A stretch of DNA of 64,000 nucleotides from Phylloscopus collybita. Lineage: Eukaryota > Chordata > Aves > Passeriformes > Phylloscopidae. The DNA lies in assembly GCA_027886175.1 (NCBI GenBank), contig JAJNNQ010000024.1, forward strand, positions 7,424,001 through 7,488,000, read 5' to 3'. The position numbers and the translations under genes are program-made. Shown one piece after another: positions 10,466-23,225 of the stretch (the stretch's first letter is position 1; every line of letters starts with the position of its first letter). The notes below the pieces were generated by a model that saw only the letters and a list, made by a program, of their open reading frames with translations, was not told where the DNA came from and made no database searches.

Positions 10466-13400
10466 CAGCAGCAGTGATTTAAACAAAATTGGCTGGGCAA
10501 CGGCTGCTGAGGGAATAATTTTTTTAAAGGCCAGAGAAGTGTGGTCAGAGTGTATGAGTGTGGAAACCAAGCGTGTTGGGCTCTGTTCCTGCTTATGGAT
10601 GCATCTAATTTGTCACCTGCGTCAACTAAATTTTTCTCATCTGAAAAACGGTGGTAAGTCACTTCTTTTTCATGGCCCTAAAGTGGCAAAGTGCTATTTG
10701 GAGTAAACTTTAGTTAGATTTTTTTGTTTACCAAAATGAGTAATTTCTCTCATAATAATATGGTATCTCCCAGATTATTTCAGTTATGTATAGTTCTCTG
10801 CTTTTAAGCATTATATAATTTTGAAACCTGCAAGTAGAAAAGTACAGAAAAAGCCATGGAAATAAATATACTCATTATAACTAATAAGAAAACCTCCTGT
10901 TGCTTTCCTGTGTAAAGATGCACAAGTTAATAGCAAAACTGGACTGCTCAACCTGCTCTAACCTACTTGTTTTATCAATTTAATTTCTTGTTCTGGAAAT
11001 CATTTAGCAATGGAGATTACTCATTTTCCTAAAGATGCCTGGATGATAGGATTAATCTTTCATGAGATGGTTGCACAATTATTGTCAGTGTGCTTATGAG
11101 ATACTGGTATTTAAAGTTTGGGTTTTTTTAATGAGATTCCTATGAAAAAGCATCCCTTTCTAATAGGATCAAGGGTCTCATAACAGGCTTTTGTCTTAAC
11201 TTTATAGTGTATTAATCTTTAAAATATGAAATTTCCTTCTGAAATTTATTATTAATTTACCCAAACGTAGTGTGTTTTACATTTGAAGCTGTGTTAGACA
11301 GACTGAATACGATTATGTTACCTACTTTCTTTCCTGAAGTGTAAAATCTACTTTTCTGTGAATGTGGTATAGCCAAAAATACTTTTTGGACAGGTGCATT
11401 TGCTCTCTGCTTTTAAAAATGTAATATTTGGGCAAGGTTTGATTTTAGGCCCCTGTTCTGTATCTATCTGCCATATTTGATCCTCCTGAATTTGTGCTTA
11501 CAATCTCAGCAAATTCTCAATTATATTGACAGTGCTACATTTAAAAAAAAAAATCAGTAAATAAATCCTTAATTCCCACTGTAAGCCTGAAAAAAAAAAA
11601 AAAAAATTTTTACCAACAGATTCTATCAACAGTTAAGTTGGTTCAGATCACTATTTCCACATATAGTAATTTTTATACAAATGATGACCTTCTAGAAATT
11701 ACTTTTTGTTGAACTACTGGTCACTCACTATTTGCTCGTCCTTTATTGTTTTTGTTAGGTTGAAGTAATAGAAACTATAACTAAAGTGCAAAATTCTCTT
11801 AGGAACTCCAGATGAATATTTTCTTGCCTAAGGGAGCAATGAGTATTTCTGCCTCAAAACTGAAACAGCCCCTTCCTCCAGTCTTGAAGCAAAACATCAG
11901 GTGCCATCTCCTTTGTTCCTTCTATAAAGTTTTCCTATACTGTTGCTGTCAAAGATCAGATGCAACTGCTTGGCCCTAAAGGTTTGTCATATATTTAATA
12001 GGCCTTAGGCCTTGTACTTAGCCCTGGCATACCTGACTCCTCCATCATCATGTGCTTTTCAGCTCAGGAGCTTAAAAATTTAAGGGGATCCTAAGAATCG
12101 TTATGTCATGCCAAGTAAGACATTTTACACTTGGGAAATAAACCAGTTGCTGACATGAACCAGGACCTCAGGTGCCACACAGCTCATGATTTCTGTAGCA
12201 AGCCTTAAAAGAGTCCTGCCAAAAAAATGGACAGGGAAAAATAAAATCTCTCCTCTTTTTTTGAAGATTTAAGCTGTTGGCTTAAATCTTCTGACCCTTC
12301 TGTAGTGTGCTGTGTTGTAGCACCTTCCTTGCTTTAATAACTTATCTGTGACATCTGAAACAGAGGATGTGTTTTGGAGCTGGGATGATGTTAATGTAGG
12401 CAGAGTAAGGAAAGAGGATTGGAGAGGCAATTCTGCAAGCCTCCTAGTACTAAAATACTATGCTGAAGAAAAAGGAAAATATAGAAAAAAGGGCATTTTT
12501 TCATACAGTAGGTGCACAAAATAAAGCAGACCAGGAGCAGGAGTAGTTTTTTCCATCATATATAATTTTAACCATAGCCTCGCCTCTCTAAATCTGGAAG
12601 CATAAACCTTTCCAAACAAGCGTGCGTGTATACAAACACTCACACACACACTCTCAAAATAGGTAAACTATCTTTAGAGTTGCCACAAAATTTCATTGCT
12701 GTGATGTTATAACGAGCAGATTTTGAGCTCCAACCATCTTGCAAGCAGAGTATTTCATTAGAGCCGAGCTTCTCTTAAAAGTGAAAACAACCTGTTGTCT
12801 TGTGAGCAATCTCAGGGCAAGTGTACGTGATTTTAAGGGGTGCACTATTTTAAACACAGCCTTCACCATCTGCTCCACCCTGTTCACAATCAGTGAAGAG
12901 CATAATGCATGACTGTATCATGAAATGAAAGATAAAAGTGATAGGTGGTCCATATCTCTTATGGTTTTATTTGCTTATGATTTTTCTTGAAAATTGTGGG
13001 AGCACTGGAGGATTGCTGGACCTGGAATGCTTTCATTTTAGTCTTAAGGCAAATTTGAATTGAGTCATATTTTCTGGGTAAATTCAGATCTGTTGCCAAA
13101 ATAAAAGGGAGTTTTATATAGAAAACAAAATAGTAAAACAAAAGAACTGTGCTACAGAAATAACTGAAGAATTCAAGTCCTGTGAATACAACAGGAGAGA
13201 TGAGGAAGGTAACTGTGGTCTGTGGAAGCCAAATTCTGCTCAAGCATCATAACCATGCTCAGTGTCTGCCTGCTGGCTCTGGTACAGACCATCCATTGGA
13301 CTTGTGGGGAAGTATAATTCCTGGTAAATATCAGCTTGATCTGGGGGGTATTTTTGGTTCTGTGTTGGTTGGTTGGTTTTTTTGTTTTGTTTTACTCCCC
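10466..13400. other. Unique AT-rich sequence, no gene seen
   Basis: Begins with the right-hand CAGCA duplication of the solo LTR. Contains a 17-base A run at 11590-11606 and a perfect short hairpin at 12263-12291. Open frames of 60-100 codons (for example 10398-10706 and 12959-13243) show no recognisable family. Confidence 0.55.
12263..12291. repeat. Perfect inverted repeat, 12-bp arms
   Basis: GAAGATTTAAGC (12263-12274) is followed by the five-base loop TGTTG and then by its exact reverse complement (12280-12291). It is too short for a pre-miRNA on its own and no function is evident. Confidence 0.9.
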
Positions 13401-13438
13401 CAGAATCTAAGTGCAGTCAAATCCAGATCAGTCAAGTC

Positions 13439-13615
13439 TGGTCCATGTCTAGGTAAGTCCAGGTCTGTCTGGTCCAGGTCTAGGTCTGCCCCTGTGTCCA
13501 GGTAAGGCAGATCAAGTCAAGTGAAGGCAGGTCCATGTCCAGGTCTAGCTCTGTTCCTGTCAAGTCCAAGTCTAAGTCTCTCCCTGTGTCTGGGTCAGGT
13601 TGAGTGGAGTCAGAT
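13439..13615. repeat. Degenerate tandem repeat, about 90-bp period, built of GTCCAGGTC-like words
   Basis: GGTCCATGTC occurs at 13440-13449 and 13530-13539, and CCCTGTGTC at 13490-13498 and 13582-13590, so two ~90-bp units are visible. Inside them are many variants of AAGTCCAGGTCTG, showing an older, shorter unit. The array lies directly upstream of an LTR and may belong to the same retrovirus (U3 or nearby), although no boundary can be fixed. Confidence 0.75.
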
Positions 13616-13659
13616 TCAGCCCCAGGCTACCAAGCCATGCTGTCCCACCCCAACTGCTC

Positions 13660-14188
13660 AGGGAGAGAAGATAAGCTGGTAGACAACTATAGGCAGAGAT
13701 AAGGCCATCTATTGAAACAAAAGCTAAGTTTGCTCATCCACCAGCAAAGAGAAAAGGAAGACTTCATTCTCTGCTTCCCATCAGCAAGAAGTACACAGCC
13801 ACTTCCTGGGAAACAGGGCTGCAGGAGGAAATTATTGTACATAAGATAGGTCCTCTCCTCCTCCTCCTTTTCCTTGTTTTTGTGCCTGAGCATATGGTGT
13901 GAAATGCTTAGCTTTTCTCTGTTGTATTCCTTTTGGTATCTCCTCCCCTGTGAAACCTTACCTGTCCCTTGACTCTGACCTATGGCCTTTGGCCATAGGT
14001 AACCCCGCCCCTTATCCTGAAAGGCATAAAACCCCCTTTCCCTCCGGGGTCGTTCTCTTTTCGCCTCAAGATCCCTTCATAAAATAAACCTTGGAACAAC
14101 ATCTCAGAGTAAAAGCCTCCTTTAGTTTTATGTCCCTATCTTAGAGTTTCCCCCTCACCCTAACCTCCCCAAATCTGAGTTGGCAACA
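13660..14188 (+). mobile_element. Avian endogenous retrovirus LTR (copy 3, different family), solo
   Basis: The stretch at 13745-13825 (CTTCATTCTCTGCTTCCCAT, then CCACTTCCTGGGAAACAGGG) matches a sequence I recall as common in avian ERV LTRs. A promoter-like GGCATAAAA is at 14022-14030 and an AATAAA polyadenylation signal at 14081-14086, about 55 bp apart, an order typical of a short R region on the + strand. The likely terminus is GGCAACA, ending at 14188. No primer-binding site or gag sequence follows, so it is a solo or truncated LTR. Its 5' end is not resolved and no target duplication was found. A perfect 10-bp-arm hairpin (13978-14000) lies just upstream of the TATA-like box. Confidence 0.75.
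13978..14000. repeat. Perfect palindrome in the LTR promoter region
   Basis: ACCTATGGCC, loop TTT, then GGCCATAGGT. It sits about 22 bp upstream of the LTR's TATA-like box at 14022 and could be a dimeric transcription-factor site; this role is an inference. Confidence 0.9.
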
Positions 14189-15035
14189 AGTCTCAAAGAG
14201 CAAAAAAAAAAAAGCACTTCATTTCTCTTAGTGAAAAGGTTCAATGCAGTCACTTCAGTCCCCTGGATCATATGGAGGTTGTTAAAAGTACTGCCTTAAT
14301 CATTTCACTGGAGATTATGCTAAAGATCCTTAACAGATCCTGAATTGAGATGTAAAGTGGATATTCCTTAGCTATGGAATACTCTAAGGAGTGTGTCCAG
14401 AGCAGCATCAACATGTTTGGAATTGAAGTTTGAGAGTTTGTGCCTAAGCTTTTGGGGTAAATGTGTGCTGGGAATGTAAATATGAAAAGGTGAAGAGAAT
14501 TGCTCTTGAAGGAAAAAAAATGAATGCATTTGTTTGGGAACCTGACTCTTTGTAAACATCCACACAGTCTGTCTGTGTGCACACGGGCTCAGGGCACCAC
14601 AAATATTTCTCCAAGAAGCTGAGTCTCTCGCTTGTGAAAGCACCGCAGAATTGAGTTATAGGAACATATGACCATTGTTTGCACAAAGGCTCAAGGATAT
14701 GAGGAGATTAGGTTGAGATCCAGGACAGTGTGATTGTTTAATTTGAGAAGAAAAATGAGGTATGGAAATAGGAGATGCAACCTGTATAATTCCAACTGCT
14801 CACCTCTGCTTCAGTGTAGGCTTGAGTTTTGGGCAGAAGCATGAGTAACAAATATATGCATTAAGAAAAAAAATTTCTTGCTTGAAAGTAACTACTATAG
14901 TGTGGGTTTGTTGAGGGTTTTTTTGTTTGTTTGTTTGGGTTTTCTTAACTCTCCTGTGCTTGGTCAATGTATTGACATAAGATAACTCCCTTTGGCTACT
15001 TTTTTTTTAAAAAATATGGATGACCAGAGGTGGAC
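14189..15035. other. Unique sequence, no gene seen
   Basis: Three overlapping minus-strand open frames (14268-14686) of 80-104 codons have no recognisable domain. A T/G tract lies at about 14917-14942. Confidence 0.55.
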
Positions 15036-15330
15036 AGCAGAGCTGGGGAAGGGTCTGGAGCACAAGTCCAGCGAGGAGGAGCTGAGGGTGTTGAGACTAG
15101 AGAAAAGGAGGTTCAGTGGACACCACACTGCTCTCTACAATTACCTGAAAGAAGGGTGGCTGGGTGGGCTTCAACCTCTTCTCCCAGGGACGGGATGAGA
15201 GAAAATGGCCTCAAGTTGTACCTGGGGAGCTTTAGGTTGGACCTTGGAAGGAATGCCTCCATGAAAAGGGTTGTTAAATGTTGGAAGGGGTGCCCAGTTG
15301 CGCAAGGAAAGGAAAACAGCCTGGAGATGA
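15036..15330 (+). mobile_element. CR1 LINE fragment, 3' end lost
   Basis: AGCTGGGGAAGGGTCTGGAG at 15041 begins a close match to the end of CR1 ORF2. The familiar order follows: the GAGGAGCTGAGGGTGTTGAG block, the AGAAAAGGAGG block, the CTCTCTACAATTACCTGAAA block, the TCCCAGGGACGGGATGAGAG block and the CCTCAAGTTGT block. Similarity fades after about 15330. The conserved CR1 3' terminus (GGTTGGACT...GATGATCT) is missing, which is unusual because CR1 copies normally lose the 5' end, so a later deletion is likely. The reading frame is broken. Confidence 0.9.
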
Positions 15331-18300
15331 GGCTGGCAATAGTATGCTGGTTGACTCTCTGTAGAGGACAATATCAAAATATATGTTTCCAACAGACAGA
15401 AATGAACTTGTTTCTCATAGTCTGAATTTGTCCCCATCTAATTAAGTGGCTTAACAGAGCCACCATGAACAGGCAATTTCCAAAATCTAATTTACAATTC
15501 ATTCTGACTTGAGAGTCTTGTGGGGAAGGGAGTTAAATGTGTCATAAAGACATGGTGTTGTTTTTTAAAGGATCACTTGTGAAGGAAGGAAGAAATGAAG
15601 AAGCCTACTGAAGGGGAGAGGGAAGTAATAGATTCATACTGAGGAATTTTAAAGTGTTTCATTGAGCAGGCTTACAGTTCTTGTTTGTGCATGACTTCTG
15701 ATTCATTAAATATATTAATGTAGGTAATCAAATATATTTTAGCTTGTTTTATGTAATACGCCCTCAGTAAAATCTTAAGATTATTTCATCTGACTTTATA
15801 AGGCCACATATGATTCAAGGGTAGTGCATACATTGACTCCATGGAAATGGTTTATCTGTATTTGAATTAGTTTAGTTAAGTTGTCTGTTTAATATCTCTA
15901 GATTTTTAAGTTCTGACTAATTTTTCTCTTTTATATAAAAGTATGCAAATAAGCAGTTGCAAAGTGAGCATCAATAAAATCTCCTGTGAGCTGCCTGAAC
16001 AAAAACTTGTCACAAATCTGACTCCACACTCAAAGGGATGGACATAGCACCACAGATGGATTTACAAGATACCAATAAAAGCCTTTTATATAAGAACATC
16101 CCGAGAGACAAATCTTTTATATACTCTCAGAGGTGCATAAATCACTGACAAATCTGTCTGGCAAGCTCGTTTAGTAATTTCATTTATTAACCAAACCAAT
16201 TTAACAGTTTATAGGCTTGTTCATTCAAACTTGTTAGAGATATTCTCTGTATGTTTAAAACACTACTATGAGTGTGTGCCACTAAATTATAACTAAGGAT
16301 ATCATCAGTTTCCACTCCTCCCATTCCCTCACTCTTTATGTAGAATGCTGAAGATGGTAATTGTGTGCTATATAGCACCTTCCCTGAGCATTTTGTTTTG
16401 GATATGGTTCTTAAAGAACATCTTAGGGATTATAACAGTCTTAGAAACATGTCTTTATTTCCAAGCAAGAAGAGTTTATTCTTTAAGAGCTATGTTAATG
16501 TTTATTTTTCCTCTGAAATTGGTCCCTATGCTTTTTGATACATAGAACAAGCAGGTTAGTATTACAGTTTGCAGATGGACATATGTGGTTCTCTCTATCA
16601 TGTAGCCTTTTCCCATCTTAATGAATCACCCCAATTTAATAAATATTGCCTCTGCACTTAGGCTGGCACCAAAAAAAAACCCCTTGCCATCCTGTTTCTG
16701 AAAGGATGTATCCTGCCTTTTTAAATGTGGCATTAGTAGTCATGTCCACCAACAGAACGTTTCTGTCTAAATGAGATTTTATTAAAGAAGGAGGAGTAAG
16801 TGCTCTCAGTTATGACAGATGAGACTCCAGCAGTTGGATGTTATTGAAGGTGGAAGGGAAAAAGATGAAGAAAACTGAGCTCTAGAAGTAGTCTGGACAT
16901 TAACAGGCTCTGTCAGCTGCACTTTTTTGTAGGATAGATGATTGTAGGCATTGTAACAGAGTGAATGCACGTTAACATTTTTATTCCCCATGTTTGCAGT
17001 CACCATAATTAGGAAGGCAAGTGGAGGGGGCATGTCTATTAGTACATACCTACACTTTAGGCTTGAAGTTTGTCTGTGTAAACTAAGAATCCTTTCTCTC
17101 AAATTATCAGTCTCTAAGTGGACTTTCCTACCGTTATTACTCAGAAAGCTCTTTCAAAACATGACATAATGTGCTGGGCTGTTTTCTTATGCTATTAAAA
17201 TGTATAGATCTTAATTACCGTTTGCCTTTTAAATGATATTTAATGTATTAGTACTCCAGATAGAAATGGTTATTAACATCTCTCTTACTGGAGAATCATT
17301 AGCCTGCCAGGCTGAGGTCTTCTCTAGACTAAAGTATCTTGATGAAGCAGAGAATTCAGTAAAATTGATTATAAAGACAAAACTCGCACAAGAGCAACAA
17401 GAAATTAGAAGTCAGAGGGATAAAAAAAAATCTGCAGCATGTTTTTTATGGATTGAGAAAAGAGATTTGCACAACCATTGATATGGTTTGCAGTTCTGGT
17501 CTCTTTGTTATTGTTTTCCATGGTGTAACTTGGCACGTGACCATGAAGGTAAAGTGGATTTTAGTGGATTTTATTTTACAGCTTGCTATTTGCTATTAAT
17601 AAAGAAGTTAGTGCAGAACTAGAATAAATAGTGTAATGTTTTGTGGCCTCGTAAGAATGGAGTGGCAAGCTGTAGGAAAGAGAGTAAATTAACACCAGAT
17701 TTGCATCTAATAAATCTTCTCCAAATTAATCACAGGCAGTAATTAATAGATGGCAAAGTATATCTTTCCTTGTTAATGAATAAGAAAAATGCCTTACAAT
17801 ATCACACACTCAGGATAATAAGGACGACAGTGATGTTAACAGAAGGCTTTTCCCTCTGCCATGAATTTGGGAAATCCTCTCCCTATTTTGCCACCCACTC
17901 TCTAGAAGTGCTGTGACTGTGGCTGGCAGAAGGAAAAGCAAACACTGCCGAGCCAGCTATTTGCAGCTGTATCTGTGTCTCAGCTGTGCCCATCCATCTG
18001 CAGTCATTGCCGTCTGCCAATTGCTGTAGTTGGGGAGCATCTGGAAGGCGAGCCATTTTAAAGAGAATCTGCTGCACAGCAAAGAAATTGTTTCCTCCTT
18101 TTTCTTTTTTGGTCTTTCTTGCTTCTTTTTTCCTTTCTCGTGACTTGTGTGCGTGGCAGATGTACACCAGTAATAGGCTGAGACAGAGTGTTCCCTCCAG
18201 TGTACCACAGAAAAAGGAGACCAATCAGAGTATCTGGGATGAGGACAGCACAAAGAGATGCTCTTGTCTTCCACATTTTAATCTATGAGTAGGATTCCTT

Positions 18301-19380
18301 GTAGGAATCCTGTGTTATATTAAGTTCTACAGGAGAGGATAAGTCCACTTGTGTGCACTTCCATATATTTCTGAAGAAATATCAGATAACGAACCAGTTT
18401 TATAGGTTTGTCTTCTAGGGCCTTAGTTTTAACAATCTGATGCTTCTGTTTTGTTTTCAGCTAAAGAAATATAGACACAGACAAATCTCTAGTGCCCTGG
18501 TCTTTTACAGTTGTGCATATAATAATGCAGAAGGACTTACTGCGGATAAACAAGAATACTTATTGCTTCATAAGTTTGTGTAAAAACCCCAAAATTTCAT
18601 GCATAAAGAGTAAACTGAAATAGAGCTGGAAATCTGAGAACTCTGCCAGGAATGATAATCCTACCACTTTTTCTTGCTTATGTTGATATTTTTTGTATCC
18701 ATGATGGAATGGTGATACGTTTTTCTGGGTATGTTTGGTCCTGTTGCTTTGGAGCTTTTTAATTTTTTTGATGAATTGAGAAGAAATTGAAACTGGGACT
18801 CCTCGCTTTGGGTGGATTTTACCTTGTGCATGATATTTTAATACCAAAACCTTCAGATAACAAAATTATCCATGCTCACAGAAAATCTGACTTTTTTTTT
18901 TTTTTTAAACCCATATACCCCTCTTTAAAACTACCGTCCTGCAAAAACAAACCAATAAGCAAAAAAATCTATGCTCCCCTCCCCCAGTGGTAATCTCTTA
19001 TTGGAATCAATGTTTAACAGTGAAACTGGCAAGAGAGCTGTTTAGATTTGTGCAAGCAACAGGAAACAAATGCACTAAAATATCTGTTTACTTCTTTGCA
19101 TCCAGATCTTACCCAGGCTCTGTTTGAGGCAATGCCAGAGTGTCACTTTCAAAAGGCATCTACATCAGCAGCTTTAAGCAGGAGAAAGGGTTTTGTCAGA
19201 ATAAAAAAAAAAAAATATTGGGAATGTCTATCAACTTTATTTTCTGGCTCTGTGGGTTTCCCTCAGTTGGAATCTGCACTATTTTCTTTTTTTTAAAAAA
19301 AAAGCTCCAGTAAAATTCTTCTTGCTTGTGCATTAGTGTCTTATTTACTGTTGCTTCTGAGCAGGAGGTTGTCATTCCTA
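15331..19380. other. Unique sequence with possible conserved non-coding patches
   Basis: No gene recognised. At about 17690-17750 an AT-rich patch holds the POU octamer ATTTGCAT (17699-17706) and a TAATTAAT homeodomain-type core (17740-17747); a regulatory role is speculative. The region 17880-18280 has overlapping open frames on both strands (up to 113 codons) with no family resemblance. A short inverted repeat, AGGATTCC/GGAATCCT, lies at 18291-18311. Confidence 0.5.
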
Positions 19381-19490
19381 CTTTTTTCTTTTTTGGTTTG
19401 ATTGTTGTGTTGTTGTTTTGGTTTGGGTTTTTTTTCTGGTTGGTTGGGGTTTTTTTGGTTTTGTTGTTTTGTTTTGTTTTGTTTTTTCTT
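19381..19490. repeat. T/G low-complexity tract
   Basis: About 110 bases of TTTTG, GTTG and TTTGG units. Frames through it encode Phe/Val/Leu runs on + and Lys/Asn/Gln runs on -, neither credible as protein. Confidence 0.95.
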
Positions 19491-22400
19491 CCCAGTCCTC
19501 CAGTCATGTGCTTTGAAAACTAACTTCTTCTTTTCTATTCCCTTTGTGTTGGTACAATAAGCATTTATTTCTGGCAACTGGTTCTGTAGGACTCCGGTCC
19601 TTGGCTGTGAATCTTGGATTCTTACCAATTGTTCCTGTTCTGGGCCTGGTAGCTTTAGCTCATTAATCTAATGTTCTGTAACTTCCTGCTGCTAATCCTG
19701 GTTGTTGGGCCCCGTGTTCATTAAGCTTGCTCCTGACTCCCATGTATGACATGGAGTGTGAAATAATCTGTAACGACAAGATACATGGAAGCGCAGCCTT
19801 GCTCCCCAGGCAGCCCTCCTGGCTTCTGCAGAATCACTTCTGCTCCAAGGGCTGATCAGCCAGGGTAAAACCTGTCCTATGCAAATGCTAACAACTTGTT
19901 AATGTGCACAGAATAAGCGCTCCAAACTTCTTGGTGTGTTTTGTTTTGTTTTTTTTTTTAAATTCTTTTATTTTTCCTTCTAGCTGAATAAAAGCACTGA
20001 GCCAATGTCAGTATCTGATGGGCTGCCAGCATGAGGCTTGGCCCACGATTAAGTGGAAAAGAGCAGGTCAAGTTGCAGACAGCCTCCTTTTCTGTACTCC
20101 TTCTGATCAAGGCATTTTTGTTGTCCTTGTGATTTGAATGCAGAGTGCCTCATGCCTAATGACTCTCAGGCTAGCACCTCAAAAAAGGGCAAGAATTCCC
20201 AAGTATTTTTCCATCTTTCAGAAGCTAAAATATCAGTCATCTTTCTCCAACACACAAGTGCTCCAGGATGCAATTAAGGCTATCATTTTTAGTATTTAAA
20301 GCCCTTGAGGGGGTTGAATCCTCCCTGTGTGAGCTCATAAACTCACCCCATTGTTGTAACTTCAAAATTAAATTTAAGGAGCTCTAGACTAGTTTTTCAT
20401 GTTATCTTAGCCCCTGGTGAATACGGGACTCTTTCATGGGTGTCTGGCTGTGTGACAAGGAGAACAGCAACCCTAATATTTTAGATCTGGGAACAGTCTG
20501 GGTGATTGGCTGTGTAATGCTCCTTTTCACAGAGCACCAGACCTCCAGCACTTATGCAAAGCTAGGATGCAGCCAGGAGCAGCAAGTTTTCTGTACACTC
20601 CCTTCATATTTCACACCAAATTTGTCTGCTTGCCAAGTTGTTTGGGGTTTGTTTGTTCGCATTTTGGGGGGTTTTTTTTGTTTTTTTTAGTAAAATGTTA
20701 TTTCCTCATAAAAGCCAGTAGGTTAGTAAGTTGCTGGGATAGTCCCCATCTAAGTTTTGAGGTTGGCACCTGTTTGTGTAGCCTCAGTTGTATGGTATTC
20801 CACTACTCCAGAAAGGGAAAATTTCTGACTGATGGCTCTGCAAAAGTTGAAGGTTGCAGCAACTCATCATGGCATCTTTGTTAGAGAGACTATTTGCTGA
20901 CATTAGTTCTATCAGTGATTAAAGAGCTTGGCTCTGTAACCAAAAGTGTGGGAAAAGCAAAAATTCTTCAACAACATTTTTACTGTTCGAGAATCAAGGC
21001 ATTACCTTATTCTGGCCAGGATGTGCAACACGAACAATTTCATGCACACATCCCAGGTTTTGCAGTGAAAATCATTTCACCACACATAAATTTTACTTGA
21101 TTTCTCACATCTTTTATAAAGTTAAAACCCATAGAAATTCACTGGCTCAATGTTCATTGGTGCCAAGTTGCACAGTTATTAGTATTTGGGTTCCTGCTGC
21201 TTGTGGATCTCTTTTGCCTCTGATACTAATTAGGTCCTCATTCTTACCTCTCTTTTCCCAGACCAGGTGTCTCTGACCATGCCAGGGGTGATGCTTGGAG
21301 GTGATGTTTGTTCAGGGTCATTAATGGTCATCATCTTTTGTGCATCTTCTGTGCTCCTGCCAGTCCTTCCGCGTGTTAAGCTCCTTAGACCTTGCCTGGT
21401 GGAACAGTCCCCTGAAAAGAAATTTCAGTTCCTTCAGCAAACAAAACTAACTAAAAGCACATGAAAAAAGAAATAAATTAAACTTTGTGTGATTTCCAAC
21501 AGCTGCAGCCTTGCCTTGAGAAAGAAGGTGGCAGCACATGCAGGTGTGATAGGACATCTGGTAATTCTTAGTGAAAACTTCTGAGTTACGCCAGACTATA
21601 TTTTTACTGCACAGTTAGAGCCAAAACTGGACAGAATATTGTGGCTGAGTCTTTACCTGCACAGAGATGAATAGCAAGATTACTTCATAACTCTTGCTGT
21701 AAAATGGTAGTTTATTTATTTTTTTTTCTATGTGTATGTTAGGGGGCTCAAGAAGTCTAGGTTTAAATTACAATAAAGGTTGAGCATTGAATACTGTGGG
21801 AAAAATAGATAAGTCATGGAAAGGGGGCTGGAATTCTGCACAGGTTTCCTGGCAAATTGCTGTGTCTTTGATATGAGATGTTTTGAAGTGAGGTTTACAT
21901 AAAACCACCTTGGATAAGACAAAGGTAGCTGAAGTTGTCTTACTATAGGGGAAGGGGCTGAAGGATTCTTCTAGGGCCCTTCTAGTCTTATTACTCATAT
22001 CCAGAAAATACTTAGGAAATTAAATCACACTCCATCTCTGCCCTTGGTTTGTGTCATTTTGCTTCTCCTGTGAAGGTGAGCTGCAACTTTGAGCCATGTA
22101 ACAAATCATCTCAAAAGCATGTTTGCCCACTGCTACTAAAGAACACCTCGCAGGAAAAGGCTTGAATTCTGTGATCAGCCCCATTTGTTGGAAAACCCTT
22201 CTTACTCCTCAGTGAAATTCTAATGCCCTCACCTTAAAATACATTGAAAATAATGAATACTGCGAGTTTTGTCCAGTTTTCCCCATCCTGGCTACAAAAT
22301 GCTTGAGGCAAGTTTGTGCTGCAAGCTCAAATCATTAAGGGCTGTGAATTTGCTGGAATAATAATAATGATGATAATGACAAACCAATCCCCTAGTATAA

Positions 22401-23039
22401 GGAGTCACTGCCATTCTGAGCAGTGTATTGGAAAACAGGGTGTTTGTAGCTGCAGTTCAGAGTGAGTTACATATTTTATGTCATTCTTGGCATGAATCCT
22501 TGGAATGGTTATAGAGGATAATATGATGTGCACATTGACATGAATAGGCATAGCACTTCATCTTAGTGACACCTCATACCTATAAAATTCAGAAGTATTT
22601 CTGTACCAGAAGCAGCCGGAAGGAGTCTTTAAAACAACAAATATGATGCTTCAGTTTGCAGAATTCCTCGATTCTTGTAAGCATGAGTGAAATATTGATG
22701 TTTTTGAGAAGTGAGTTTAAATATCTTCATCTCTGTCTATGAGTTACTGTGCAAGACAGCTCCTTCCTGAAGCTAGAAGTAAAAATTAATTAAAAACTCA
22801 GCAAGTGCCAAAAATCTTATTTCATATGATACAGAGGCTCAATAATTTTCATTGAAAAGTAATCTACAAAGACATCTGCAGACGTTTTCGACCATGTTTA
22901 CAGAGGTCAGGAAGAAACTGAACAGGGTAAAGAAAGATACAAGTCTATACTGTAGCATCAAGATTTAATTATTTGTTCTTTGTGTTTAATCATTTACTGT
23001 TTTGTTTTATTATGCACAATGCGTTCCCTAGCTTTGTTA
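19491..23039. other. Unique sequence, no gene seen
   Basis: Contains a T/G tract at 20637-20690. Open frames of 65-105 codons (20436-20690, 20567-20884, 21267-21464) resemble no protein I know. The patch near 19680-19860 has somewhat higher GC than its surroundings. Confidence 0.55.
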
Positions 23040-23225
23040 AATACTTCTTTACCAAGAGGGTGGTCAGACTTTGGAACAGACTTCCTGGAGAGGTGGTAGA
23101 TGGTGGTCCCATCCCTGTCAGTGTTTAGGTGAATTTGGACAATGCCATTAAAAATGTGCTTTAACTTCTGGTCCCCTGACTTGTACCAGGTGATCACTGT
23201 AGTTCCCTTACATCTGAAATACTTT
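23040..23225 (+). mobile_element. Old CR1 LINE 3' tail
   Basis: The segment reads TTCTTTACC, AAGAGGGTGGTCAGACTTTG, GGAACAGACTTCCTGGAGAG, then GTCAGTGTTTAG, TTTGGACAATGCC and TGCTTTAACTTCTGGTC. This is the last ~190 bp of an old avian CR1 subfamily and belongs to the same type as 45870-46014. The end (GTAGTTCCCTTACATCTGAAAT) is a diverged form of the usual CR1 terminus. Confidence 0.85.

Noticed and set aside
15030..15425. 131-codon + strand open frame
   Set aside because: It is an out-of-frame reading of a CR1 fragment.
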